Assembly (NCBI RefSeq): GCF_030247195.1
Contig: NC_080672.1
Span: 15,376,001-15,440,000, forward strand
DNA length: 64,000 nt
Origin: Topomyia yanbarensis
Lineage: Eukaryota > Arthropoda > Insecta > Diptera > Culicidae
Direction of reading: 5' to 3'
Shown here: one piece after another, positions 33,735-45,960 of the stretch
Layout of the letters: every line of letters starts with the position of its first letter
How positions within the stretch are numbered: position 1 is the stretch's first letter
Made by a program: the position numbers and the translations under genes
The notes under the pieces: model-generated
What the model was told of the DNA's origin: nothing
The model's database searches: none
Seen by the model: only the letters and a program-made list of their open reading frames with translations

Positions 33735-36700
33735 GGAGGTTGATACCATTTTTTCTTGCTCTGGACAAACCGAACCTAGAGGTCGTAAGCCATTCGACGA
33801 CAAAAGCCAAGAATTGACCCATACTACTTTATTGTTCAGAGAGACGAGTTGATTCAATTTAAGAATTCTAAATGTCAGGCAAAATCTGACAAAATTCCAA
33901 CAATCTAGCAAAATATCTGGCTTCTGCGGATGTTTAATTTGTTGAGAAAAATCTGGAAGATTTCAGATAAATCTGGAACACTGGTAAAGCTGCGTATAAC
34001 TGTATAACTGTAAATCGGTATCGTTCTCTTGAGGATGTCCATTTATTTACAATTTTCGTTGAAAAAAAATCATCATCAGCAGTATCTTACGACGAAAATC
34101 AGACGAATCCGACTGGAAATCAACATAAGACCATAAATTAACTCATATAAAACAGTCAAAACCATTCCCATTATCGAGATCGATTGCAATCATCCAGATG
34201 AGAAACCTTTATCATTCCAACACCCGCTTAACTTTGACCTATCCAGCATCGGCGAATGGAGAAGAAAGCCACCACACCTCGTTTCCATCCACACTCTCAC
34301 AATCAAAAACCTATCAAAATAATCATGCAAAATTTCCTGGCTGATTTTCCTACTGTTTTCTTCCAGCAGGGAGGTTTTCCTCCGTTTGTTGTTGAGGTAC
34401 TCCATTTGATCCGATTTATTTTTTTTTTCGTAACGCCTTCCGAGAATTCGGATGAGAAAGCTCCACTCCGTCGAACGTGTTTATTTCATGTCTTTGCCAG
34501 TTTCGTTGCTTTGTCACCGGAGTGGGAAGCAGCAATTTATTGTCTTCGATCTGTGTTTTCCTTTTGTGTGGTTGAAGAGGAAGGGGAGGGATATTTCGGG
34601 TGATCCCAGTGAGTGATCCTTACGTTTACGATAACGATGGCGATGGGGACGAGGAAATGAGGGTGGTTAAGATGGTGACACATTTTCCGAGAAAGCCATA
34701 AAACAGAAAAAGAATCACAAAAAAATATAAAACAGATCCGCTCAGGAGGCTTTTGCTGTCAAGTACCTGCCTGCGCCAATGTGTGTTAAAATTTTACTGT
34801 CTTTCTTGAAGAGAAAATGCTGATGATGGAGGGTAGATTTGCTGCATTTTATTTCGCTCAAAGACTTATTATAAACACAGAAATGCTTGGCCTACTTTTG
34901 TTATTAGCTTACCAACACCTTTGCTTTATACCAAATACAAATATGTTAATACGGAATGCTCTTGCAATTTTTCGAGGACACGTTTTACACAACCCTGTAC
35001 CTTGAAAGGTACAGTGTCAAAGTGACAGTGTACCTTGATGAATTTTCTAGAAAACTGGCATTGCTGAAAACTGGGAAAACCATGGAAACTGTTTATTGTT
35101 TTGGTAATCAGAAAAAAATGCAACGAATGTGAACTTGAAGTAAAACTGATAAGATAGATAATCGAAATTGTATTAGCTTTGCATTCGCAGGGAGATCTAT
35201 GGTGATGTCGGAATCAAAGTACGGTACCTCTTGTGCAAGTGTGCGATTTCCCGATATGCCTCAAACTAGCGCATCACATCAACCACATGCCAAGTCATAA
35301 CCGAAACCAAATGAAGGGTATTCTACCGAAAAGAGTTTAATTAGTGGGCATTCTTTCGACTGCTAGAGCTATCCATAAATGATTTTGGTGAATGGAATTG
35401 TCTTACTACTTCGTTCGACTGACCCCGTAACTATACTATAAGAAAGGTTGCAGGTTATCGTTGTGTCGATGAGTTTCAGGCCAGATACTGGAGTCGATAA
35501 CTACCTCAGTCTTTATTTGATGCCCTACCTTACCTATGGTAGATGATCAATCTTCGGGAATAATAGAACTAGTATAGACAATAAATCGTCTAACCCAGGC
35601 TGTGGATCTTCTGCTCAACGCTGAGTTATAGCTGCCCCAAACGTACCTGATCAACAAAGCGGAACTTCATAAAGAACCTCAGGAAGCGCAAAAGAGTATT
35701 ATCCAACGAGGCTGTTTGCAGTTATCTGGCTGCTAGGGACCTTGAATGTCTCTGAACTATAGTGGACCTGACCTATAGCATTTACTGATAAATTTGCATT
35801 TGTATCTTTTAGTACTTTATTTTCTTCTCCGGGTTGGAGAGTGTCATATAAGAATAATCTTTATTGACCTTTTGACGTCAGTTATTTAGTTTTACTAAAA
35901 GTCAACCGCAAATTGTGCCAGCTATAATCTACAACCATGGCTTGGGTTATTTTATCTTGTATTAGCTATTTAAAAACCAAGTGATTTTTAAACCTCGATA
36001 AGATTTTTTTGCCATTACTTCGATATTTTAAATGTATTTGGAATAAAAAATAAACTCAAAGTTTCCTTGTATAAATTTACAATATGACGCTGTATTCATT
36101 AGTCATTAATACCTAAACGCTCGGGTCGAGATTTTTGCATTTTTTTACATTTTACCGGTGAACCGGTCAAATGTACACGTAGTTTGAAAATAATTGGAAT
36201 GGTTCTTACACATAGTATACTGACACCTAGACTGACTGTCATTCTTGGAGTCATTTTTACAATGGAAATGTTAATCGGACTATTTCGGCAAGCAAAAAAA
36301 AATCAAGCAATCAACAAGCTGAATGCACGTCTGTGGATATAGAAGATAGTCTCTAGAATATGCAAAAGGCTGCTGTTCCACTTATTTTAAAGTGTAAACA
36401 TTTATCTCACTTAACCAGATTGCAGGGCAATACTTTGAATGGGTGTTCCCACGGCAATCAAAGTCAAATTTATATAACTATCATATGAAATAGTGAGACA
36501 ACTATTCTGAGTAGTACTAGCAACTACAATTATTGATTCTTACTTTTGTAGACTATACTGGGCTGTGCGCAGGACGAAATGCGACCGGAGCTGGTTAAAG
36601 GCATTTTCGTAAGATCGTACTTATCAGACGTGTTCTGTGGGTGTCTCGGACTAAACACGTTTGAAAAGGAAGTTCGTTCAGCTACCATCTTATAAACTGA

Positions 36701-39700
36701 TTTTCTTCACAATAATCTGTCAACGAATTCTAAATTCTTTATGCTGTAAAATAGACAAAAATTTCTAAAATAACAAAATAAAATGAAAGCCGGATTGAAC
36801 GAAGTAACTGCCAGCACAGATACTTTGTGCGTAATTCCAACGACAATTCGACGCGTTCGTTTATTTAGACAGACGCTTGATTCACGTGTTTGATTTCAAC
36901 GTGCAATATCCTCTTAAGAGCCACTACTCCGAAGCTTCGATCATCATGACAAACGGGTAAATATCCATTCGACAGCACCATTTTTGATCGACTTGTCCAG
37001 TAGCCAAATCATTAATGTAAGTTCTCGCTGTGTTCTCAATTCATCGTCCATATTTTTCTCAAATAAGCCAGATTGCATGTACCAAATTAATGTCGATGAA
37101 GACGCGATATTTTGCAGATCAGTGAACCCAAGTTCAACGGGATAATCTGTGAACTCAGCATTGAACTTCTTGAGCAGCATTCGCCAGGTCGAAGGACTAA
37201 CGGTCAGAGTAGCAAAATGGTTTTGGTATGCCTATTAATGCAAAGTGGAGTGGTTGGCCTGGCTGCCCAATCAATATCTACTGAAATAAAAGTATGGTTA
37301 TGTTATTGCTGTCAAGTTTTGCTGGAAGTTTCACAGAAAAGATTTGTTACCTTATGGCTTGCATCGAGTTCACCTACAACTTATGCTGGCTGCCGGCAGC
37401 AGTTTCATAGAATGGAACCAAATTTTTCACAAAAATGTAAACATGTGTTGTCAAAAAATAGACCTAACAACGACATGCTTTGATCGGATCTATCAAAACG
37501 TGTTGCCATTTCGTAGTGTTCTTCAGTATTTGCGACTTGTCAACCAAAAATCATGCATAGGGTTCTTTAAATCTAGTTTTCGATGAGTCAAAAAATGATC
37601 ACCCTTTTGTATGGAACCTTGGCGTATTTAATTTGTATTTGTTTATACCAAGTGTCTGTTTGTACCACTTTAAGGTTTATTCGTCCAAACGTTCTGATAC
37701 CACCACAATCAAACAGCCAAATTGGAATCCGAAACGGTAGTAGAAACTAAGGCTGAAAATAAGGGATATCGCAGATAAAACAAAAAAAATGCAAAGCTTC
37801 AGGCGGCACACAGAAATGGCAAGGATCAAACGAATGCGAGAAAATAAAGTGGTGAGCAATAATTTTAACAATGATAATAAATTTTACATTCGCGAAAACG
37901 GTGGAAAAAAATCGCAACGGGAATTCGGTTGGAAAGATGTATGTATTATATGGCATAAATGGCAATTTTCGGTGGGTTTTGTGAAACAAGCACGCCGCTG
38001 CAAATTTGAAGTAATAATTCATTTTGTGGCACTTTATTAGGGCGGTAACGACCGGTGCTGATGAAGGCGGATATTCTTTTCTTTCTGAGGAAATAAACGA
38101 TTCGGGAAATTTACATAACGAAGGTTGATCTTGATTGGGATGATTTTTCTTATCAAAAAAAATGATTGCTTAGATGATTCACGCTTCAGATGATTTCCAT
38201 TGGAATTAAATTGCTGTAATTTCCGAAGCCAAATTTTATCCACTTCCCGAATAGTCCAGCTCTATTATTATGCATATTAAATTCCAAAACAATCACTGGT
38301 CGCTAAGCGGATTACGATGATTGCTTTTCGTTAGGTCAGTACCAGCGACAACCGTGCTTGTCGGTCCTGCATGGTTACTGCAAAGCCTACTACTCTTCGC
38401 CAGCGTATGATTGATCCAATTCCGGGTAGGAAGTGGAAAACAAAAGCAATAGAATTTCGATTTCCATCAAAGCAATACGATTCGATTTCAACAGATGGCA
38501 GAGTACAGCCACCCTCGGTTATTCATTTACTGGAGGAACTGGCCCCGTCCCATTTTCTTATTTTTCGGTGACGGCGGAATAACAATGAGCCACAAATCAC
38601 GGACCGATTGATTTTCACCATAAGAAGGGAAAGACACGGCCGGTTCTGGTCAGGGCGATTTTCAATTTTCTTCGGCCCTCTTTGCCTGAGAGAGAAAAAA
38701 AAGAATGTCGTGTTAGCTCAAGACGTAATCCAATAAAATTCAATCAAGTAAATTTTGACCAGGGCGTGACTTATTCAATTAGTTCGACACGTACGCACGT
38801 GGTGACAGGTTTCTTCTCGTAAAGTCCGTTTGGACACCCTCTCGGTTACCAGGAAGCAAGAAATGAAATTATACTTTCCAAACGGGCGAGGAAGACCATC
38901 AGCAGTCATAATTTTGAGCAAACAATGCCTCGAATAAACACAAGTGCTTTGTCGCCGGATATTTGAGTGGATGAAGGGATACACTATCTCGGAGGGATTT
39001 GACCGCATATATTGGAAATAATGGCTGACTGGCGGGATTCAATTTACGATAATGAAAATTTATTACGTGATGAAAATTATTGCTGCAATTGCAAATTAGG
39101 ATTTTATATGATTTTAATACTCATTCCGGTTATGGAGATGACAAGGTGGGTTGTTGTATTTTTATTTGTTTTTCAATTAATTGTTTCGTTACTATATGAA
39201 TACAATTGTTTGAATATTTTTTTTTTGATAATGTGTTATATCTTCATCTGTATGTGTATTTTTGAGTTTTTTAAGTAGAAAGCATTTGTGTGAGGAAATA
39301 ACAAGTCTGATAACTGGTCCACACGTCGACCTTACCGTCGTCGATTTAATGTAGCTCTTACGCTAGTTTTCTAGGTAGCAGACATTGTCGGAGCTCGGTC
39401 GTCTCGGCAAATAACATGTACGAGTTTTTTTACAATTCTGCTTATCCAGCAAACATGCTTATAATTCTCAATACGATATGTAGATTAGAGGTCAGTTTTT
39501 TTGCTAGCTCATGCGATGGTATTTTTGCACTGATTTTGATAAACAAGCACTCGTTGCTTACACATCTTGCAACGCTTTGGCAATAATAATTTTATGCCTG
39601 GCTAAATATTTTTCAAACTAAATCCAGCAAGACGGAGGAGCTCCTTTTGATTTTTTTTAAATCTGGGGTTACGATAAGTCAAATAAAACAATCTACACGC

Positions 39701-41090
39701 CTAGAAAATCAGTGGTTCAACTTTTGTTAGAAGAGTATGAATACTGCAGATTGTTTAAAAATTAATAACACAAATAATACATGCAATCCATTGACGTCAT
39801 TCAGGTAAGAACATGAGAAAGTGGCAAATAATGTGAAATATTATGAAACTGCAGAAGGAAATGTTGAGAAACATATTTATTCAGCAGCTGGGTCTGGCTT
39901 TGTACACGTCCTTGTCGTCGCCAGAGTGTAGAATTGAAGTTGTGCATTCTGGCTCACATGGTTTCATAGCCGTACGACGTTCACGTTTCCGCATCGGAGC
40001 GTTTTCTGGATTCATTTTTCTGCTCTTGCCTTTCGAAGATGTTTTTTTTCTATTACTAACTTCAACAACACCTTAAATTATTATATTGTTAACTCACGCG
40101 ATATATCTGACGCGCTTTCATTGATGACGAGCCCTTTCCTTGCACACGAGCACGTAATGTTTCAAACGGAACCTTGAATTGTTTAGGGGCTGATCTAATG
40201 CTGGTGCCATCTTGAATCGATGCTATTGCTTTGGCGTATTTCGCACGAAATTATTCACAATTTTCCTGTGATATTCAAATTTATATTATAGTAGTGACCT
40301 ATCGTGTCCTCAAACGGCTGACCTACCGTGCTTCCAAGCGTAAGTTTCATATTGACGACCGTATTTTTCTCAAAAACAAACATATCGAAAAACCAATACA
40401 ACAACCGTGTTCAGTCACTTAACATTTTTTTACATTGACTAAAGGTACTGAACGAAAAACAAAGCGTTTTCACAAAAACAAAACGCTAAAACATAAACGA
40501 CTCCACCACGGTAACAGCCGACGCAAAAATGCTGCTAATTTTCAAGGAACCGTTTCTGTAGAATGAAATGAACTAATTTTACACAAATTTTTTATGGGAA
40601 ATACCCAATACAAAAAAAGTTACAGCAATTTGAATAAGATGCACTTTGATCCTGTACACTCAAAGAGAAGATAATTTTCTTTTCTACAATTTTATAGAAG
40701 ACGCCAAATAAATCTAACTTTCTTAAGAGAAAATAAGCTTCGAAGTGATGTCTGGGTCAGTTATGTATGGAGCCTAACAACTTATATTTTTGCGAAAAAA
40801 TTGTTGGGATTGGCTGTAAAAAATCGAAGAATCTCGGAAAAGGGAAAAGAAAAGAGAGGAAATTGATTTAAAATAGGCTAAAAAAACAGTTTTTAAAAGC
40901 AAATGGTAAATCTCTTTAAATATTCGTAGAAGATACAAAAATTGAGCAACCAGCCGAAATAAAAAGAAGGAATGAGCTATTTGAAAGAAGTCAATACCAA
41001 GAATTCAGTAACATAACCATACACCATCCGCCAAATTACTTATAATCAGGACACATTCGGTTTCTTTCGCGAAACCCCCGAAAAGTACCT
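33735..41090. other. Long unassigned stretch
   Basis: I recognise no gene or element in these 7.3 kb. The open frames are short, have no family motifs and mostly overlap on opposite strands. A compact double palindrome lies at 34997-35036. The stretches 34200-34600 and 38300-38650 are less AT-rich and free of transposon ends, so they could be host intronic or intergenic DNA. A frame at 36944-37180 on the minus strand is open for 78 codons without known resemblance. Confidence 0.3.
34997..35036. other. Two overlapping palindromes (alternative hairpins)
   Basis: GTACCTTGAAAGGTAC (34997-35012) overlaps a 31-bp near-palindrome at 35006-35036. The latter has arms AAGGTACA-x-TGTCA and its complement around an AAG loop with one mismatch. 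The shared AAGGTACA can pair in either structure. Confidence 0.6.
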
Positions 41091-42115
41091 AACGGGCGGA
41101 AATCCCACACCTAATACACCTAGGAGACGGTACATGGTCAGAGACGTTTGTTAAGACCACGCGGGTCCAGAAAATCAGTACAGTAGGATTCCGTTATTGG
41201 CAACAATTTTTTTTTCAGTTGCCAAAACGGGAACCGTGCCAAAAATGGAACCTTACTTTAAAAGCTTTAATTTTCAATTTGTTACATCATAAATGTTACA
41301 ACAACAGTAATTATATAATAATATGTGATATGAAATGAAATTATAGAAGAAAATCAGCAAATATAATTTTATTTGCTATGCCCGCCCCCATAAAATGTAG
41401 TAAATATGACTCCCATGTCTGGAAAAAAGTCAAAAGTGATATCAGTTATTACAACTAAATGTCTATGAGCATTTTGTGAAAGGTTTACTATGTACAACAA
41501 CAATGTTGCCAAAAACGGAACCCATTTGTTGCCTAAAACGGAACTTTTTTGTTGCCAACAATGGAGCATGCCAAAAATGGAATTTTACTGTACTTTGAAC
41601 TTCATACCTTTCAAAGTTGGCATTCACTCAAAGTACCTTGATACAGCTCTTAACCCTGACACATGGCCGCAAGGCATAATGTTCAGAGAGTTTGAGGATA
41701 GCCGTACCCAGAACATTTGGAGCCCGCCGACTGATATGCATCAACGGCCCTACCCAAGATTCCGCAATGCATTGATTGGCAATGCCACATACCAAGCTAC
41801 ACCGCCATTGTGAAGGAGTATCGATGCTGAGCGCATACTGGGACGCAACACAGTTGGTATTAAGGAAACCCTCGATCCTCCCGCCACAATCGAGCAATTC
41901 CATGGCTGGCTGGGCTAAAGGTCAAACCACTACAAACGGCAAGTATACCTCTACTCCGAACACTTTAAGCGCTTCCAGTAATTTGCCTTTAGTTCCGACT
42001 TTTAGTAACCATTTCTCTCGCCGACAACCATGCGTCATATTCGTCATCGCAATTGATTCGGAAGGCCTCGAATCGCGCACCACAGTCGACCAAGCGACCG
42101 TGTGTTAGTGGGAAT
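41091..42115 (+). pseudogene. CR1-like (T1/Q-type) LINE, ORF1 relic
   Basis: After the MITE at 41181-41590 the plus strand reads PFKVGIHSKYLDTALNPD, then WPQGIMFREFED and QNIWSPP. This resembles the C-terminal block of ORF1 proteins of CR1-clade mosquito elements such as T1 and Q. Degraded serine- and threonine-rich sequence continues to about 42115, just before ORF2. The part left of the MITE (about 41091-41178) is weakly similar. ORF1 proteins of this type bind element RNA. Confidence 0.55.
41181..41590. mobile_element. TA-flanked pogo/Tigger-like MITE
   Basis: CAGTAGGATTCCGTTATTGG at 41181 mirrors the right end (CCAAAAATGGAATTTTACTG to 41590), with TA on both sides (41179-41180, 41591-41592). 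CAGTA ends with a TA target resemble pogo/Tigger-type elements. Copies of a GCCAAAAACGGAAC-like motif repeat near each end. The 410 bp are non-coding. Confidence 0.8.
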
Positions 42116-42139
42116 AACGAAAGGACCTTCAAAGCGCTC

Positions 42140-43158
42140 AAAACGGTAACATGACTTCTATCTCTGCTAAACCTGATCCGGCCCCCAACAACATCGAAGT
42201 TTACTACCAGAATGTTGGTGGCTTGAATTCATCAACGGACAGCTATTTGTTCGCGGCCACTAGCTGCTGATATAACGATATAATGCTAGATGTGGTTCGA
42301 AAACTCACGACAACTGTTTGGTTCGACAGTCAGTCGCTGAGACCGCGGATCTCAACAGCATATAGATAAGACACGTTGCTATATTTCTCATTAGTTAAAA
42401 AAATTTAAACAATTTTTTTTCTTCGCTAAGCCAAAGCAAGTTTCGATTTCAATAACTCCCATCACCTCAATCAGAACTCCTTTTCTTGCGGGACATTACG
42501 GGTTTGGTCGGAAACATAAATAGTGATTTCGTTTTTTTGAACCTACGTCAATCCGGCGCTAGCTTCTGTCACAAAGTTAGTGTCGGATTCTGATGAGCCG
42601 TAGACGAAGCGCAAATTCCGTAACGAATTTAGCCATAAGACATTAGGTGGCGGTGTGCTTATCGCCGTTCGCCATAGTGACACTTGCCGATCGCAATCTG
42701 TTACTCTGTGTCGTATACTTTCAACCTGATAGAATTCGTGATTCCCGACTGATCGATGTGCACCTTTCCTCCGTTTCGTCACATCGGTTGCCGCACGGAC
42801 TGATGATATTGTTCTACTGGTCGACTTCAACTTACCTGGCCTGACGTGGTTCCAGAGAAGTAATATATTTCTACGATTGGATAACCAAAAATTTGCGCTT
42901 ATTAGCAATGTCAGTTGTATTCTCGACAGCTGAAGCAGCTGCAACTCTTCGGCAAATCAACAATACCAGCAAAGAAAATGGATGTACATTGGACCTCTGC
43001 TGTGTAAGTGCACGGGATTACACTACACTACATCTTCTACTCACTGGTGAATTTTGAGTGAACTTTGAAGATGTCACAAGCTCTATCATTTACGATTTTA
43101 AAAACGCTGACTACGACAGAATCATTAACACGCTGTTGAATGTAAAATTATTTGATAC
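42140..43158 (+). pseudogene. CR1-like LINE ORF2, endonuclease part
   Basis: Plus-strand pieces in shifting frames read NNIEVYYQNVGGLN (start of the AP-endonuclease), then the GGGVLIAV-like block near 42650. FNLPGLTW-like sequence near 42830 includes the DFN catalytic region. LDLCCVSARDYTT follows near 42990, and FKNADYDRI near 43095 is from the linker towards the reverse transcriptase. Frameshifts and stops are frequent. It breaks off at about 43158, where an RTE-type relic begins, and resumes near 44516. Confidence 0.65.
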
Positions 43159-44515
43159 TTGATGGGCTACAGCTGCTCCTCGATGCGCCTGCACCGAATG
43201 GAGTATCCTCCTCCATTGGACTCGATTCTGGGCCAATCGCTTCCCGTCGCCCTGAACGTTGAGCGTCCTCAGGTACTCCTCAACCGCACAAAGCTATCGT
43301 GTAGGCGGCCTGCCACGAAGCCAACGGCCGCTTCCGGGTTCCATGTTGAATACTGTCTTCACTTGACGCTCATTCGGCATTCGGACCACGTGTTCCGGCC
43401 ACCGCAGTCGGGGTTCTTGCGACGCCGCGCCAGATTCCATTCTCCTACTTTCCGCCGAGTATTTTTCGCAGCACTTTACGCTCGAATATTCCGAATGCTA
43501 TGCGGTTGGCTTTCTAACGTCCATGGATCATGACCATATAACGCCACCGGGAGAATCATATATACAGTGTTTTCCGTCTTCGTTCGCAGATTGCGGGACT
43601 TAATCTGGTTGCGAAGTCCGTAATAAGCCTTATTTTCAGCTGCAAACGCCTTTTCACCTCGCGGGTAACATCGTCACTAGAATTTCAAGGTACTCCAATT
43701 CATCTACAATTTCAAATATTTCACCAAGCACCATTTCACTACCACTACTGTACCCACGTTGTTTACCAGCGACCTTACTTTGTACTTTGTTTTGCCTGTA
43801 TTATTCATGAGTCCAATTCACGCTGTCTCCCTCTTAAGTGGAGCGTCTGGTGTAAAGTGCTCAAAGCGAAAGTTATTTTTTTGTATCACTGTTGCTGCAT
43901 GGCTGATATTGCGATAGACTATTCTAGAGGTTCAATACTAACAATTATGCGGATAACAAAGAAATCAATTTTTCCCCCGTTACACCAGACGCCCCTTTAA
44001 AAGGCGCAAATGCCTCTTCCACGGCACGTCGATAGATCCCGATAATATCGATATCGTCCGCAAAGCCTAGCAGCGTGTGCGATCGTGTGATAATGGTACC
44101 GCTCCTCTGCGCTCCAGCTCTCCTAGTCGGTCCTTTTAGCGCTATGTTAACTCTGCTTCAATCCATCCAAAGTTACGAAGGATGTCGAAAACGCATCCGC
44201 AACTCTTACACTTGATTTCGATCTATCCAGCGTTACACGAATCAGCCATATTAGTTTTGTCGGAAAGCCTTGTTCTAGCATTGTTTGCCATAATTCATTT
44301 TGTTTCACTGAATCGTACGCCGCCTTGAAACCTATGAATAGATTATGTGTTCGTCAGTTTCACTCCCGGAATTTATCGAGGATTTGTCTTAGGGTAAACA
44401 TTTGATTCGTCGAAAACCGGCTTGGTATTCGCAGACGAAGGGCTCCTCAAACGGTCTCAAAGTATTACGTCCGAGTTTTCGGTGCATCTTGTATGTCCTT
44501 AAATGGAGTTTTAGG
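43159..44515 (-). pseudogene. RTE/JAM1-like LINE relic inserted in the CR1-like LINE
   Basis: On the minus strand, starting near 44470: YQAGFRR (the GFR block), then THNLFIGFKAAYDSVKQNEL (motif A), FADDIDIIGIYRRAVEEAFA (44095-44001, catalytic ADD box) and, past a TTAA MITE, AYYGLRNQIKSRNLRTKTE and ILPVALYGHDPWTL (near 43560-43620). These blocks are in RTE order, with stops and shifts. It splits the CR1-like ORF2 whose reverse transcriptase continues at 44516, so it is the younger of the two. Its own endonuclease is missing, as expected from 5' truncation. Confidence 0.75.
43838..43996. mobile_element. TTAA-flanked MITE, copy 2
   Basis: TTAA flanks it at 43834-43837 and 43997-44000. The ends are GTGGAGCGTCTGGTGTAA and the inverted AGGGGCGTCTGGTGTAA. 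At 159 bp it is an internal-deletion relative of 30420-31106, sharing GTGTAAAGTGCTCAAA. It lies inside the RTE relic. Confidence 0.8.
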
Positions 44516-44942
44516 CACTGACACTAAGGAAATCTACCAGCTTGTTGGAGAACCCAACAAATTCCTCGTTTTTCCAACGAGTGTTTTACACCACAACAAG
44601 TCGCCGCTGTCACAAATCTAATTACTTCTTTAGGACGCTCATTCAACCGAATTTGCTTGGATAACGCTACTTTTCTTCCAGTCAACTCCAAGCTGAAATC
44701 ATCTATTTTTCCGGGTCCAGATGTAGTACTCTCTATTTTCGTCAAAAAGTGTATCGGTGGACTTCTTGAATCCCTTCATCGAGTCTTCGAGCTATCTCTC
44801 GCTAAAGGAATATTTCCTACTTCTTGGAAAGTGGCCCACATGTTTCCGGTCCACGAAAAGGGAAACAGATCAACTATCGATAATTCCGTTGTTGTTTTGG
44901 TGTTCCTGGCAGTGAGACTGATTGTAAAGATATGTCTTCCAT
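44516..44942 (+). pseudogene. CR1-like LINE ORF2, reverse-transcriptase part
   Basis: The plus-strand frame reads SSIFPGPDVVLSIFVKKC, then LLESLHRVFELSLAKGIFP and SWKVAHMFPVHEKGNRS. These are the finger motifs of CR1-clade reverse transcriptase. It is the continuation of 42140-43158 across the RTE insertion. It is cut off near 44942 by the left LTR-like arm, and the catalytic palm is not seen. Confidence 0.7.
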
Positions 44943-45703
44943 GACATGAGGCTGATTTCATCATCCCAAATTGTTCGGTAAAACTACAACAAAGAGAATA
45001 CGAAATGGCGCAACAGCTGTTGAATAACAATAATGAACGGAATGGTATCATGGATATCATGGACAAAAACGTTCTTTCCTATCACGGACGTATATATTCA
45101 CAATTATATGTTGACAATAATAATGCAATTTTTGAATATTGATATGGACTGGTTTCGGCGCACTGTTTAACGAAATACGAATTTATACTAAACGTTTAAC
45201 AAACGCAAATCAATCGAAGTATCCATTTGATGGTTTTTCTCTACTTACACATTAGAATTATTTGATTATTTTACTTTTTGTTTGCAATTCGTTAATCGAC
45301 GAGAATGCAACAAAGCCTCGGATAGATGCTTTATTTATTGAACTATGGAAATTGGCTCACCAGTGAGGCGGACGAAATAGTACTGTTAACGGATATAAAC
45401 CTCTACTAATCGCAAGAAATTTCACCAATTCAGGACAAAGTAGTAAACTTGAGACGTGTTTGAATTCACTTAAACTGTTTATCTAGATTACTTTGTGAAT
45501 AGCCGTAAATTTCCTATTTAAAATATGTACCAAAGTTATCACCTTCCTGTAGATAACGCAAGTTTAACTAATTCGAAAAAAGTTACCTTAGGAAAGGTGC
45601 CGAAAGCACCCTCGCTTCAGCTAACCCTCTTGGGAGGTTAGGGCAACACAAAAGTAATCACAACTTCCACTCCGATATACTGCGCGCCACTGTCACTCAA
45701 ACC
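44943..45703 (-). repeat. Left inverted LTR-like arm, outer part
   Basis: On the minus strand this matches 57119-58242 at roughly 80-90%, including the blocks GATATACTGCGCGCC (complement), CCGAGGCTTTGTT and ATCTAGATAAACAG. It ends CA at 44943 on that strand, and its start lies across the Juan-like LINE at about 52136 (TGTAAACAGG). AATAAATAAA is present, as in a 3' LTR. The right arm has an extra palindromic MITE and about 50 bp not found here. Confidence 0.7.
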
Positions 45704-45960
45704 TTTTTTTAATTTATATTATTTTCTATTTGATTATATTGTTTTGTTTGCATTACATTTCTAATTTAGTATATTGGGTGAGCCACAAGTAGTGACTTTT
45801 CATCCCTATTGTTTACATGATTCAGTTAATTATTATTAAGTTATAATATGCTTTCGCAGTTAAGTATTTTTTTCAGTAAGATGTTTTAAACCTACTTGTC
45901 TTATGAATAAGGAGTTAAACAAATCTTATAAACCAACTTATAAACTATAAAGAGAGCTAA

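Noticed and set aside
36944..37180. 78-codon minus-strand frame as a transposase fragment
   Set aside because: No catalytic or DNA-binding motif recognised; no terminal repeats nearby.
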